Part shown: piece by piece, positions 1 through 7,377 of the stretch
How the letters are laid out: each line of letters begins with the position of its first letter
How positions within the stretch are numbered: the stretch's first letter is position 1
DNA from: CAZJAH01 sp964544155
GTDB taxonomy: Bacteria > Bacteroidota > Ignavibacteria > Kapaibacteriales > UBA2268
NCBI GenBank assembly: GCA_964544155.1
Contig: CAZJAH010000033.1
Location: 1-33,263 of the forward strand
Length of the DNA stretch: 33,263 nt
Reading direction: 5' to 3'
Notes under the pieces: generated by a model
The model's input: only the letters and a program-made list of their open reading frames with translations
What the model was told of the DNA's origin: nothing
The model's database searches: none
Made by a program: the position numbers and the translations under genes

Positions 1-70
1 GGTGTAGCTCAATTGGTAGAGCGACGGTCTCCAAAACCGTAGGCTGAGGGTTCGATTCCTTCCACCCGTG
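1..70 (+). tRNA. trnW: tRNA-Trp (anticodon CCA), 5' end cut by window edge
   Basis: Cloverleaf read by eye. The D arm is 7-22 (GCTC/GAGC). The anticodon stem is ACGGT (24-28) with ACCGT (36-40), and the anticodon CCA at 31-33 decodes UGG. The T arm is GAGGG/CCTTC around TTCGATT. The 3' acceptor strand CACCCGT implies a 5' strand ACGGGTG, of which only the last four bases lie in the window, so three bases are missing on the left. Base 70 is the discriminator G. The following bases CTA show that the CCA end is not encoded and must be added enzymatically. A tRNA-Trp next to secE-nusG is a common bacterial arrangement. Confidence 0.93.
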
Positions 71-118
71 CTAAATCAACCTTAGGCGGGTATTTATTTA
101 TTAAATAGATCTTAAGTT

Positions 119-301
119 ATGATAGGGAAAATCAAGCAGTTTTCCAATGAAGTGGTCGGTGAGATGAAAAAAGTCTCCTGGCCGACCAAGGAACAACTTA
201 GAGAGTCAACAATTGTCGTGATAGTAGTAACATTAATTATCACGGCTTACGTATTTTTGATAGATACTGTCATGGGACAGTTAATGGATTTTCTGTTTTA
301 A
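119..301 (+). CDS. secE: Preprotein translocase subunit SecE
   Basis: SecE clamps SecY in the SecYE(G) channel of the inner membrane. The protein is 60 residues, the short single-span form typical of most bacteria outside the gammaproteobacteria. An amphipathic N-terminal helix carries the conserved E-x(2)-K-V-x-W-P-(T/S) element (EMKKVSWPT, about residues 15-23), followed by one hydrophobic span at about 32-52. The start ATG has no clear SD sequence, only an A/T-rich leader. It lies 48 bases after tRNA-Trp. No rpmG (L33) gene is present between them, although many genomes have one there. Its stop TAA directly abuts the region upstream of nusG, so the two genes are surely co-transcribed. Confidence 0.96.
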   Translation: MIGKIKQFSNEVVGEMKKVSWPTKEQLRESTIVVIVVTLIITAYVFLIDTVMGQLMDFLF

Positions 302-322
302 TTGAATAAAAAAAAGTTTGTA

Positions 323-880
323 ATGGCCCAGGATCAAGCCGAAGAATTAGAATTTAAATGGTATGCATTGAGAACCTTCACCAGCCATGAGCAAAAGGTC
401 AAGCTTTCCATAGAGACCGAAATAAAAAGGCTGGGGCTTGATGACAAGCTCAAAGAGGTTATCATACCAGAAGAAACCGTTTTCGAAGTACGTGGCGGTA
501 AAAGGCGTACCCGTGTGAAAAACTTTCTGCCGGGATACATACTATTGCATGTAGCGCTGGATAAAAAAGTAAAAGACGTTGTTTCAAACCTGCCTTCGGT
601 TGTCAGCTTTGTCGGGCGCAGGAATGAAGCCGTGCCGCTTCGCCCGCAGGAAGTAGAAAGAATAATCGGAAGAGTAGAAGAAAGAAAAGATATAACAACC
701 ATTGAAACTACCTTTAATATCGGAGATCCGGTAAAAGTGATCGATGGGCCTTTTTCGAGCTTTAACGGTACGGTTAAAGAAGTAAATAATGAAAAGCAAA
801 AAATGAAAGTTGAAGTTGGGATACTCGGCAGAAAAACTCCTGTCGAACTTGATTTTTCCCAGGTTGAACTCGAAGGCTGA
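323..880 (+). CDS. nusG: Transcription termination/antitermination factor NusG
   Basis: NusG binds the clamp of elongating RNA polymerase and links it to Rho or to ribosomal S10. With the ATG at 323 the protein is 185 residues. The N-terminal NGN domain spans about 11-115 (it begins EFKWYALRTF and contains FLPGYILLHV), and the KOW domain starts near residue 134 (GDPVKVIDGPF then SFNGTV). The frame is open upstream to a TTG at 302 that abuts the secE stop and would add seven residues (LNKKKFV). I prefer ATG 323 because NusG proteins normally begin only a few residues before the KWY motif. Neither start has an SD sequence. The stop is TGA. Confidence 0.96.
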   Translation: MAQDQAEELEFKWYALRTFTSHEQKVKLSIETEIKRLGLDDKLKEVIIPEETVFEVRGGKRRTRVKNFLPGYILLHVALDKKVKDVVSNLPSVVSFVGRRNEAVPLRPQEVERIIGRVEERKDITTIETTFNIGDPVKVIDGPFSSFNGTVKEVNNEKQKMKVEVGILGRKTPVELDFSQVELEG

Positions 881-920
881 TCGTGTAAATCATTAATCAT
901 AATAAATGGCAGACTGAAAA

Positions 921-1343
921 ATGGCAAAGAAAGTAGCAGGTACATTTAAATTGCAGTTAAAAGCCGGTGAAGCATCAATGGCACCCCCGGTAGGCCCGGC
1001 TTTCGGACAGCGCGGCCTCAATGGTATGGAATTTGTTAAGCAGTTTAACGGCAAAACCTCAAAAGATAAAGGTATGATTCTGCCGGTACTGATAACATTT
1101 TATTCGGATAAATCTTTTACATTCGATGTAAAAACTCCTCCGGCGTCATTTTTGCTTATCAAAGCTGCTAACCTGCAGAAAGGTTCTGCCGAACCGAACA
1201 AAACAAAAGTCGGTACGGTTTCCAGGAAGCAATGTGAAGAAATAGCGAAATTAAAAATGCAGGACCTTAACGCAGATACAATCGAAAGCGCCGCCAGTAT
1301 GATTGCGGGTACAGCCCGTAGTTTGGGCCTTGTGGTAGAATAA
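921..1343 (+). CDS. rplK: 50S ribosomal protein L11
   Basis: L11 binds the GTPase-associated centre of 23S rRNA at the stalk base and is needed for factor-dependent GTP hydrolysis and stringent-response signalling. The 140-residue length is normal. The N-terminal domain has the proline-rich switch APPVGPAFGQRGLN (residues 21-34), the region where thiopeptide antibiotics bind. The C-terminal rRNA-binding domain includes KTPPASFLLIKAA and ends in MIAGTARSLGL. It starts 40 bases after nusG with no evident SD sequence and is followed at once by rplA. In Escherichia coli L1 represses the L11-L1 message; I saw no obvious L1-site mimic in the short upstream gap. Confidence 0.98.
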   Translation: MAKKVAGTFKLQLKAGEASMAPPVGPAFGQRGLNGMEFVKQFNGKTSKDKGMILPVLITFYSDKSFTFDVKTPPASFLLIKAANLQKGSAEPNKTKVGTVSRKQCEEIAKLKMQDLNADTIESAASMIAGTARSLGLVVE

Positions 1344-1378
1344 AAAATAATTTAAGATTTAAATAAAAGAGCTAAGAA

Positions 1379-2083
1379 ATGAATAAGCATGGCAAAAGGT
1401 ACGAATCCCTTATAAAAAAATATGACGAAAAGAAGCTTTATCCTGTTGATGAAGCCGTAAATCTCGTTAAGGGCAACGCGACAGCCAAATTTGACGAATC
1501 CCTCGAGATTGCCATGAGGCTTGGCGTTGATCCGAGAAAAGCCGATCAGATGGTCAGGGGTACTGTTTCCCTTCCTCATGGTACCGGTAAAACTGTTAAA
1601 GTGCTTGTGCTTTGTAAAGCCCCTAAAGATAAAGAAGCCCTTGATGCCGGCGCCGATTATGCCGGATTAGACGAGTACATTGAGAAGATCAAAGGCGGAT
1701 GGACCGAGATGGATGTGGTTGTTGCCACACCGGACGTTATGGGCGAAGTCGGTAAGCTTGGCCGTATACTTGGCCCGAGAGGCCTCATGCCCAACCCTAA
1801 AGTCGGTACCGTAACTTTCGACGTTGCAAAAACCGTTGAAGAGCTCAAAGCAGGAAAAATTGAATACCGTGTAGACAAAACCGGGAACATTCATGCTGCT
1901 GTGGGTAAATGCTCCTTTGAAGCAAAACAGCTACAGGAGAATTTATCGGTATTTATTTCGAATATCGTAAAAGCTAAACCGGCGACGGCCAAAGGTAAAT
2001 ATATAAAGAGTATTTTTATCAGCACAACAATGGGCCCGAGCGTTCAGGTTAACGACCAGGCCTTTAAACTGACAACAGAATAA
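1379..2083 (+). CDS. rplA: 50S ribosomal protein L1
   Basis: L1 forms the mobile stalk that moves deacylated tRNA out of the E site, and in many bacteria it also represses its own mRNA. The protein has 234 residues, the usual size. The L1 signature GRILGPRGLMPNPKVGTV lies at residues 128-145, within the two-domain fold. The N-terminal KRYESLIKKYDEKKLYPVDEA is typical. The start ATG at 1379 has no strong SD sequence. The gene is followed by 91 non-coding bases that hold the L10-type leader before rplJ. Confidence 0.98.
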   Translation: MNKHGKRYESLIKKYDEKKLYPVDEAVNLVKGNATAKFDESLEIAMRLGVDPRKADQMVRGTVSLPHGTGKTVKVLVLCKAPKDKEALDAGADYAGLDEYIEKIKGGWTEMDVVVATPDVMGEVGKLGRILGPRGLMPNPKVGTVTFDVAKTVEELKAGKIEYRVDKTGNIHAAVGKCSFEAKQLQENLSVFISNIVKAKPATAKGKYIKSIFISTTMGPSVQVNDQAFKLTTE

Positions 2084-2106
2084 ATTTTAAAATTTGACTA
2101 TTACGC

Positions 2107-2153
2107 ACTCCCGTGGCAAAGCTTCTCAGGCATAGCCTGTTGCCGCGGTTGGT
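2107..2153 (+). promoter_or_regulatory. Probable L10 ribosomal protein leader (autoregulatory mRNA hairpin)
   Basis: An outer 9-bp stem pairs 2111-2119 (CCGTGGCAA) with 2140-2148 (TTGCCGCGG, one G-U pair). An inner 5-bp stem pairs CAGGC (2127-2131) with GCCTG (2135-2139), closed by an ATA loop. A seven-base bulge, AGCTTCT, lies only on the 5' side. This hairpin with a one-sided bulge, placed just ahead of rplJ, matches the known L10(L12)4-binding leader architecture, in which the L10 complex binds its own mRNA and represses translation. Location and shape are seen; binding is inferred. Confidence 0.72.
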
Positions 2154-2174
2154 AGAATAATAGATTGGTTAATT

Positions 2175-2705
2175 ATGATTACAAAAAAGAAAAAACAAGA
2201 GATCATCGATGAGATCTCCGAGAAACTTGGCAGAGCTAAGGGCCTTTACTTCATCGACTTCACCGGATTGTCCGTTAAGGATTCCGCTGATCTCCGCAGC
2301 CTTTTCAAAGAAAAAGAAGTAGAATTCAAAGTAGCGAAAAATACTTTACTGAAAAGAGCAATTGATTCGATCGACGGTATGGAAGTCCCCGGAGGAAAGT
2401 TATTTGGCCCGACTGGTATCGCATTCGCTTATGATGATCCGGTAGTACCGGCCAGGATACTTAAGGATTATACCGTAAAGCGTGAAACACCCAAACTGAA
2501 ATCAGCCATACTCGAAGGCGCGCATTATGACGGTTCGCAGCTCAAACAGCTTGCCGAGCTGCCTTCAAGGGAAGATAATATCGCCGGAATACTGGCAGCT
2601 CTCAACGCCCCAGTCGCGGGCATAGCAGGAGCAATCAATGCCACTATCCGCGATCTTGCAAGCTTGATCGAAGAGGTAGCCAAAAAGCAAAACGCAGCTG
2701 CCTGA
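2175..2705 (+). CDS. rplJ: 50S ribosomal protein L10
   Basis: L10 anchors the L7/L12 dimers on the stalk base of the 50S subunit. The protein has 176 residues. The N-terminal rRNA-binding domain includes AKGLYFIDFTGLSVKDSADLR-type sequence and FKVAKNTLLKRAI. The C-terminal helix from about residue 145 (IAGAINATIRDLASLIEEVAKK) is the L7/L12 docking helix. The start ATG lacks an SD sequence and lies 22 bases after the L10-type leader hairpin, which suggests translational feedback on rplJ-rplL. The stop is TGA. Confidence 0.97.
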   Translation: MITKKKKQEIIDEISEKLGRAKGLYFIDFTGLSVKDSADLRSLFKEKEVEFKVAKNTLLKRAIDSIDGMEVPGGKLFGPTGIAFAYDDPVVPARILKDYTVKRETPKLKSAILEGAHYDGSQLKQLAELPSREDNIAGILAALNAPVAGIAGAINATIRDLASLIEEVAKKQNAAA

Positions 2706-2758
2706 TTTTTAATTCTATTAACCGTATTTTTTGAAAATAATACTCTCAGGAGAATATA

Positions 2759-3145
2759 ATGTCAGAGAAAATTGAAAAACTTTTAGAAGATATTTCAAAT
2801 TTAACGCTTGTAGAAGCGGCAGAGCTCAAAAAAGCTCTTGAAGAAAAATTCGATGTAACCGCGGCCGCCCCGATGATGATGGCCGGAGGCCCCATGCCCG
2901 GCGCAGCTGCTGCTGAAGAAGCCGAAGAAGAACAAACAGAATTTGATGTGGAACTCACTGAAATCGGCGATAAAAAGCTGAACGTAATTAAAGTTGTTCG
3001 CGAAATAACAGGTGTAGGTCTTAAAGAAGCAAAAGATACAGTTGAAAGCGCGCCAACTGTTATTAAAGAACAGGCCGGCAAAGACGAAGCCGAGGAGATC
3101 AAGAAAAAACTCGAAGAAGCCGGAGCCAAGGTTACACTTAAATAA
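2759..3145 (+). CDS. rplL: 50S ribosomal protein L7/L12
   Basis: L7/L12 is the multi-copy acidic stalk protein that recruits EF-Tu, EF-G and IF-2. The protein has 128 residues. The N-terminal dimerisation helices are about 1-35, and an Ala/Gly/Met-rich then Glu-rich hinge is about 37-60. The C-terminal factor-binding domain contains KLNVIKVVREITGVGLKEAK and ends GAKVTLK. Unlike rplJ it has a real SD sequence, AGGAG at 2748-2752, six bases before the ATG. This fits the need to make four or more copies of L7/L12 per L10. Two terminator-like hairpins follow before rpoB. Confidence 0.98.
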   Translation: MSEKIEKLLEDISNLTLVEAAELKKALEEKFDVTAAAPMMMAGGPMPGAAAAEEAEEEQTEFDVELTEIGDKKLNVIKVVREITGVGLKEAKDTVESAPTVIKEQAGKDEAEEIKKKLEEAGAKVTLK

Positions 3146-3162
3146 TATTCAATTATAGAAAT

Positions 3163-3210
3163 GAATAACGGGTAAGCGGATTAAAATCCGCTTTCCCTTT
3201 ATTCGTTTTT
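3163..3210 (+). terminator. Terminator-like hairpin downstream of rplL (first of two)
   Basis: A nearly continuous inverted repeat: GAATAA (3163-3168) pairs with TTATTC (3199-3204), GGG (3170-3172) with CCC (3195-3197), and AAGCGGATT (3174-3182) with AATCCGCTT (3185-3193), with two one-base mismatches. It is followed by G and then five T. Because rpoB follows in the same direction, it is better read as a partial terminator or mRNA processing hairpin that lowers rpoBC expression relative to rplJL than as the end of the operon. Confidence 0.65.
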
Positions 3211-3307
3211 AAAAGAACCGTTTGCTCAGAACTATAGAAACATTACATACGGCATAATCCTAAAGACAAAATAAAAAAATTTTGAATAAAAAAAGTAAAA
3301 AATTTAG

Positions 3308-3360
3308 TAGGATTTTTCGCGGTTCCCAAAATAAGGGAGCGGCGAAAAATCCTATTTTTT
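3308..3360 (+). terminator. Strong intrinsic-terminator/attenuator hairpin just upstream of rpoB
   Basis: A perfect 13-bp stem pairs TAGGATTTTTCGC (3308-3320) with GCGAAAAATCCTA (3342-3354). A smaller stem, TCCC/GGGA, sits inside the loop, and six T follow directly (3355-3360). This is textbook Rho-independent form, yet it lies only 30 bases before the rpoB start. Attenuation between rplL and rpoB is established in Escherichia coli, where only a fraction of polymerases read through. The same role here is inferred from position. Confidence 0.75.
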
Positions 3361-3377
3361 CATTAATTCCTAATATC

Positions 3378-3386
3378 GGGGAGGTG
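3378..3386 (+). promoter_or_regulatory. Perfect Shine-Dalgarno sequence of rpoB
   Basis: GGGGAGGTG precedes the GTG start at 3391 by four bases and is complementary to the 3' end of bacterial 16S rRNA (CCUCC core). It decides the rpoB start and contrasts with the SD-free leaders of secE, nusG, rplK, rplA and rplJ. Confidence 0.85.
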
Positions 3387-3390
3387 TTCT

Positions 3391-6300
3391 GTGGACGCCA
3401 TTAATAATCAGGATCAGATCAAGGAGGCAGGCCGGGAATCTGTAATTCTGACAGACAAGCAAAGAAAAGCCATGGATAAAGGCTTCCGTATGCTCGAAAG
3501 CGAAAAGGCTTTATTCAGGCTTCGGAAAAGGATAAATTTTGCAGGTAGAGACCATTTGTCAGAATATCCCGATCTGCTTAATGTTCAGCTTAATTCATAT
3601 AAAGATTTTTTACAGGAAGAAACACTACCCACTAAACGCAGGAATATCGGGCTGCAACAGGCTTTCAATAATAATTTCCCTATTGAAGACGCCTCCAGTG
3701 TATTCCAGCTTGAATTTATTAGTTATTTTGTTGAAAAACCAAAATATTCAGAAGAAGAATGCCGCGAACGCGAACTTACTTTTTCTAAACCGCTTAAAGC
3801 TATTATGCGGCTTTCGAGTAAAGCAGACAAAGAATCAGAAGATTACATAGAATCTGTAGAGCAAGAAGTTTACCTCGGTAATATCCCTGCTATGTCTCCT
3901 AGGGGAACATTTATTATAAATGGCGCTGAAAGGGTTATCGTAAGCCAGATTCACCGTTCACCCGGTGTATTTTTTGATGATGCCATGCATCCGAACGGTA
4001 CCAGAATATATACCGCCAGGATAATTCCCTTCCGCGGTTCATGGATTGAATTTACTACGGATATACATGACGTAATGTATGCCTATATAGACCGTAAGAA
4101 AAAATTTCCGGTAACTACGCTTTTACGTGCCATCGGATACTCCTCGGATGAAGAGCTGCTTGGGCTTTTCGATCTTGCCGAAGATATTCAGCCCGAAAAT
4201 GTGGATGAATCACTCATAGGGCGCAGGATTGCCTCTGATGTTATTGATCTCGGTACGGGCGAGATCATCGCCACCAGAGATGCCATTATCGACGAACCTC
4301 TGCTGGAAAGAATGAAGCAGTCCGAGCTTATGCCAATAAGGGTTTTCCAGTATACTGACCCGACTGATGAACCGGTGATAGCGAGAACTCTGGCAAAAGA
4401 TACCTCAAGAACTACAGAAGACGCCCTCGAAGCTATTTACAGACAGCTTCGTTCCAGTGAACCGCCGGATCTCGAAACAGCCAAGGGATTACTCGATAAA
4501 TTATTCTTTAACGAAAAAAGGTATGACCTCGGAGTTGTCGGAAGGTTCAGGATAAACGAAAAATTAGGTCTGAACTTCCCGCATGACGAAACTACATTGA
4601 AAAACGAAGATATTGTAGCCATAATAAAACACCTTATCAAGCTGCATGACCAAAAACATACAGGCGATGATATAGACCATCTCGGTAACCGCAGAGTCCG
4701 GTCAGTCGGTGAGCAGCTTACTGCTCAGTTTAACATCGGTCTTGCTAGAATGGCAAGAACCATTCGCGAAAGGCTCAGCATTCACGACGGCGAAAACCTG
4801 ACCCCTTCCGAACTGGTCAATGCCAGAACAATAAGTTCGGTCATAAACCAGTTCTTTGGAACCAACCAGCTGTCACAGTTTATGGATCAGACAAACCCGC
4901 TATCGGAACTTACTCATAAGCGCAGGACTTCGGCTCTGGGCCCAGGAGGTTTGACCAGAGAAAGAGCAGGATTTGAAGTTCGTGACGTTCACTATACACA
5001 TTACGGCAGGCTTTGCCCTATCGAAACACCTGAAGGCCCTAACATCGGATTAATATCATCACTCGCCATACACGCGAGAATAAACGAACTGGGATTTATC
5101 GAAACACCTTACAGAAAAGTGATAAACGGCAAAATAACCGACGAACTTGAATTCCTTTCAGCCGAAAAGGAAGACGGACTCATTATAGTACCTGCATCGA
5201 CACCGAGCGATAATGATAATAATATTATTGGTGAAAAGATCAGGGCCAGGCGCTCAGGAGACTTCGTACTCGTTGACGCCAATCAGGTCGATTACATGGA
5301 TATATCGACCGATCAGATAACCAGCCCCGCATCCTCGCTTATTCCTTTTCTTGAGCATGATGATGCCAACAGGGCGCTGATGGGATCGAATATGCAGAGG
5401 CAGGCAGTACCGCTGCTAAAGCCGAACGCGCCTATAGTAGGTACGGGTATGGAAGCAAGGATAGCAAGAGATTCCAGAACCCTTATTCTGGCTGAAGGAG
5501 AAGGCGTGGTTGAATATGTATGCGCTGATTACATAACTGTCAGATACGAAGATACAAGGGACGAAAACGAAAAACTTACCAGTTTCGATTATAAAGACAT
5601 AGTTACCTACCCCTTGCTAAAGTTCTACAGAACTAACCAGGATACATGTATAAATCAGAAAGCCATTGTAAGAGCCGGACAAAAAGTTACCAAGGGTATG
5701 CCGTTGGCTGACGGAGCTTCTACCGACCAGGGGGAACTAGCACTCGGACAGAATATCATGGTTGCCTTTATGCCCTGGCGAGGATATAACTTTGAAGACG
5801 CAATCATAATCTCACAAAGAATGGTATCCGAAGATATCTTTACCTCAATACATATTGAAGAATTTACCCTTCAGGTAAGGGATACCAAACGCGGTGAGGA
5901 AGAATTCACGCGCGAAATCCCAAATGTAAGCGAGGAAGCAACCAAAGACCTTGATGAAGCCGGAATAATCAGAACTGGCGCTAAAGTTGGAGAGGGCGAT
6001 ATTCTGATAGGCAAGATAACGCCTAAAGGAGAGACCGACCCTACACCAGAAGAAAAACTATTGAGAGCCATCTTTGGCGATAAAGCCGGAGACGTTAAAG
6101 ACGTTTCGCTTAAAGCGACCCCGGGCCTGAAAGGCGTTGTTATCAATACAAAACTCTTTACCCGCAGACTCCTGACCATGGATAAAGAAACAAGAGCCGA
6201 AGAGAAAAAGCGTCAGGATCAGATAAATCAGCTCGAAAAAAGAGCAATCAGGCAGCTCGATGCCGAAGCCGTATCAAGGATAGCCAAAATACTGGACGGC

Positions 6301-7296
6301 GAAACCCTGCTCGGCATGAAACTGGTTAACGGAGTGACAGTATTCCGTGCCGGCACAAAGGTGAGCTCAGCCGATATCAAAGAAAAATTTGAAGAAGGAA
6401 TTTTAAAACCCGAACTGCTGGATACTTCAACAGAATTCGTCAAAAATGAAGAAAAAAACAAAATGATCAGCTCTTTACTTAATAATTTCCTTGAAAAAAG
6501 GGAAGACGAAAAAGCTGATTTCCGGGCCGATAAAAATAAACTTGCTGCAGGCGATGAACTTCAACCAGGCATTCTTCAAATGGCTAAAGTATATATTGCC
6601 AAAAAGCGCAAGCTTCAGGTAGGCGATAAAATGGCCGGCCGCCACGGTAATAAAGGTATAATTTCCAAGATAGTACCTATTGAGGATATGCCATTTCTTC
6701 CCGACGGCTCACCCGTAGATATCGTACTTAACCCTCTGGGCGTGCCCTCACGTATGAACCTGGGGCAGCTTTACGAAACTGCCCTCGGCTGGGCAGGCCA
6801 GAAACTGGGATCGCATTTTGCCACACCCATATTCGATGGAGCTACCTGGGAGCAGGTAGGAGACTTTCTCGAAAAAGCTGGTCTGCCACGCGAAGGCAAA
6901 ACTATGCTTTATGACGGAAGGACCGGCGAAGCTTTCGACGAAAAAGTGACCGTCGGGATAATCTACATGCTCAAGTTGTCCCACCTTGTTGAAGATAAAC
7001 TTCACGCAAGATCGATAGGCCCTTATTCACTGATAACGCAGCAGCCACTCGGCGGCAAAGCCCAGTTCGGCGGCCAAAGGCTCGGTGAAATGGAAGTATG
7101 GGCACTCGAAGCATACGGCGCGGCACATACATTGCAGGAAATGATTACAATGAAGTCCGATGACGTTCAGGGAAGGGCCAAGATGTACGAATCGATCGTA
7201 AAGGGCGAAAATATGCCAAACCCGAATATACCTGAATCATTCAACGTACTTGTTCGCGAGCTGCAGGGCTTGTGTCTTGATCTTAATATCGAGTAA
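3391..7296 (+). CDS. rpoB: DNA-directed RNA polymerase subunit beta
   Basis: Beta subunit of core RNA polymerase, forming one side of the active-site cleft. The protein has 1301 residues, the usual size for this part of the bacterial tree. The rifampicin-binding cluster lies near residues 491-522 (QLSQFMDQ, then HKRRTSALGPGGL) and shows the wild-type Gln, Asp, His, Arg and Ser positions. The conserved KMAGRHGNKGIISKI active-site segment is near residue 1080, and the C-terminal part that joins beta' ends LNIE. A helical, charged insertion around 6180-6330 (KETRAEEKKRQ then NQLEKRAIRQ) is common in Bacteroidota-like RpoB. The start is GTG with a perfect SD sequence. It is preceded by an attenuator-like hairpin and followed by rpoC after 81 bases. 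Confidence 0.98.
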   Translation: MDAINNQDQIKEAGRESVILTDKQRKAMDKGFRMLESEKALFRLRKRINFAGRDHLSEYPDLLNVQLNSYKDFLQEETLPTKRRNIGLQQAFNNNFPIEDASSVFQLEFISYFVEKPKYSEEECRERELTFSKPLKAIMRLSSKADKESEDYIESVEQEVYLGNIPAMSPRGTFIINGAERVIVSQIHRSPGVFFDDAMHPNGTRIYTARIIPFRGSWIEFTTDIHDVMYAYIDRKKKFPVTTLLRAIGYSSDEELLGLFDLAEDIQPENVDESLIGRRIASDVIDLGTGEIIATRDAIIDEPLLERMKQSELMPIRVFQYTDPTDEPVIARTLAKDTSRTTEDALEAIYRQLRSSEPPDLETAKGLLDKLFFNEKRYDLGVVGRFRINEKLGLNFPHDETTLKNEDIVAIIKHLIKLHDQKHTGDDIDHLGNRRVRSVGEQLTAQFNIGLARMARTIRERLSIHDGENLTPSELVNARTISSVINQFFGTNQLSQFMDQTNPLSELTHKRRTSALGPGGLTRERAGFEVRDVHYTHYGRLCPIETPEGPNIGLISSLAIHARINELGFIETPYRKVINGKITDELEFLSAEKEDGLIIVPASTPSDNDNNIIGEKIRARRSGDFVLVDANQVDYMDISTDQITSPASSLIPFLEHDDANRALMGSNMQRQAVPLLKPNAPIVGTGMEARIARDSRTLILAEGEGVVEYVCADYITVRYEDTRDENEKLTSFDYKDIVTYPLLKFYRTNQDTCINQKAIVRAGQKVTKGMPLADGASTDQGELALGQNIMVAFMPWRGYNFEDAIIISQRMVSEDIFTSIHIEEFTLQVRDTKRGEEEFTREIPNVSEEATKDLDEAGIIRTGAKVGEGDILIGKITPKGETDPTPEEKLLRAIFGDKAGDVKDVSLKATPGLKGVVINTKLFTRRLLTMDKETRAEEKKRQDQINQLEKRAIRQLDAEAVSRIAKILDGETLLGMKLVNGVTVFRAGTKVSSADIKEKFEEGILKPELLDTSTEFVKNEEKNKMISSLLNNFLEKREDEKADFRADKNKLAAGDELQPGILQMAKVYIAKKRKLQVGDKMAGRHGNKGIISKIVPIEDMPFLPDGSPVDIVLNPLGVPSRMNLGQLYETALGWAGQKLGSHFATPIFDGATWEQVGDFLEKAGLPREGKTMLYDGRTGEAFDEKVTVGIIYMLKLSHLVEDKLHARSIGPYSLITQQPLGGKAQFGGQRLGEMEVWALEAYGAAHTLQEMITMKSDDVQGRAKMYESIVKGENMPNPNIPESFNVLVRELQGLCLDLNIE

Positions 7297-7377
7297 CCAT
7301 CGAATATTAAAATCGGGAATAAATAAACAGATAACGAAAAAAATTAGTTATAATATTGATATAGGAGTCCAAAATCC

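Noticed and set aside
71..118. Search for rpmG or a second tRNA between tRNA-Trp and secE
   Set aside because: Only 48 A/T-rich bases are present, too short for either, and no fold was seen.
302..322. Upstream TTG start for nusG at 302
   Set aside because: It abuts the secE stop and has no SD sequence. The ATG at 323 gives the normal NusG N-terminus. I kept the shorter form, but the choice is not proven.
334..945. Open frame of about 203 codons on the minus strand opposite nusG
   Set aside because: It is antisense to a certain gene and Ser/Leu/Phe-rich, the typical reverse complement of Lys/Glu-rich coding sequence.
3222..3258. Possible promoter for rpoB (TTGCTC with TACATA or CATAAT)
   Set aside because: The spacing is wrong for CATAAT (27 bases) and TACATA is a poor match. 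Both would also lie before the strong hairpin at 3308-3360.
7349..7354. Perfect TATAAT just upstream of rpoC
   Set aside because: No -35-like sequence lies 16-18 bases upstream and there is no extended -10 TG. The gap is only 81 bases within the rpoB-rpoC operon, so it is probably chance in A/T-rich DNA.
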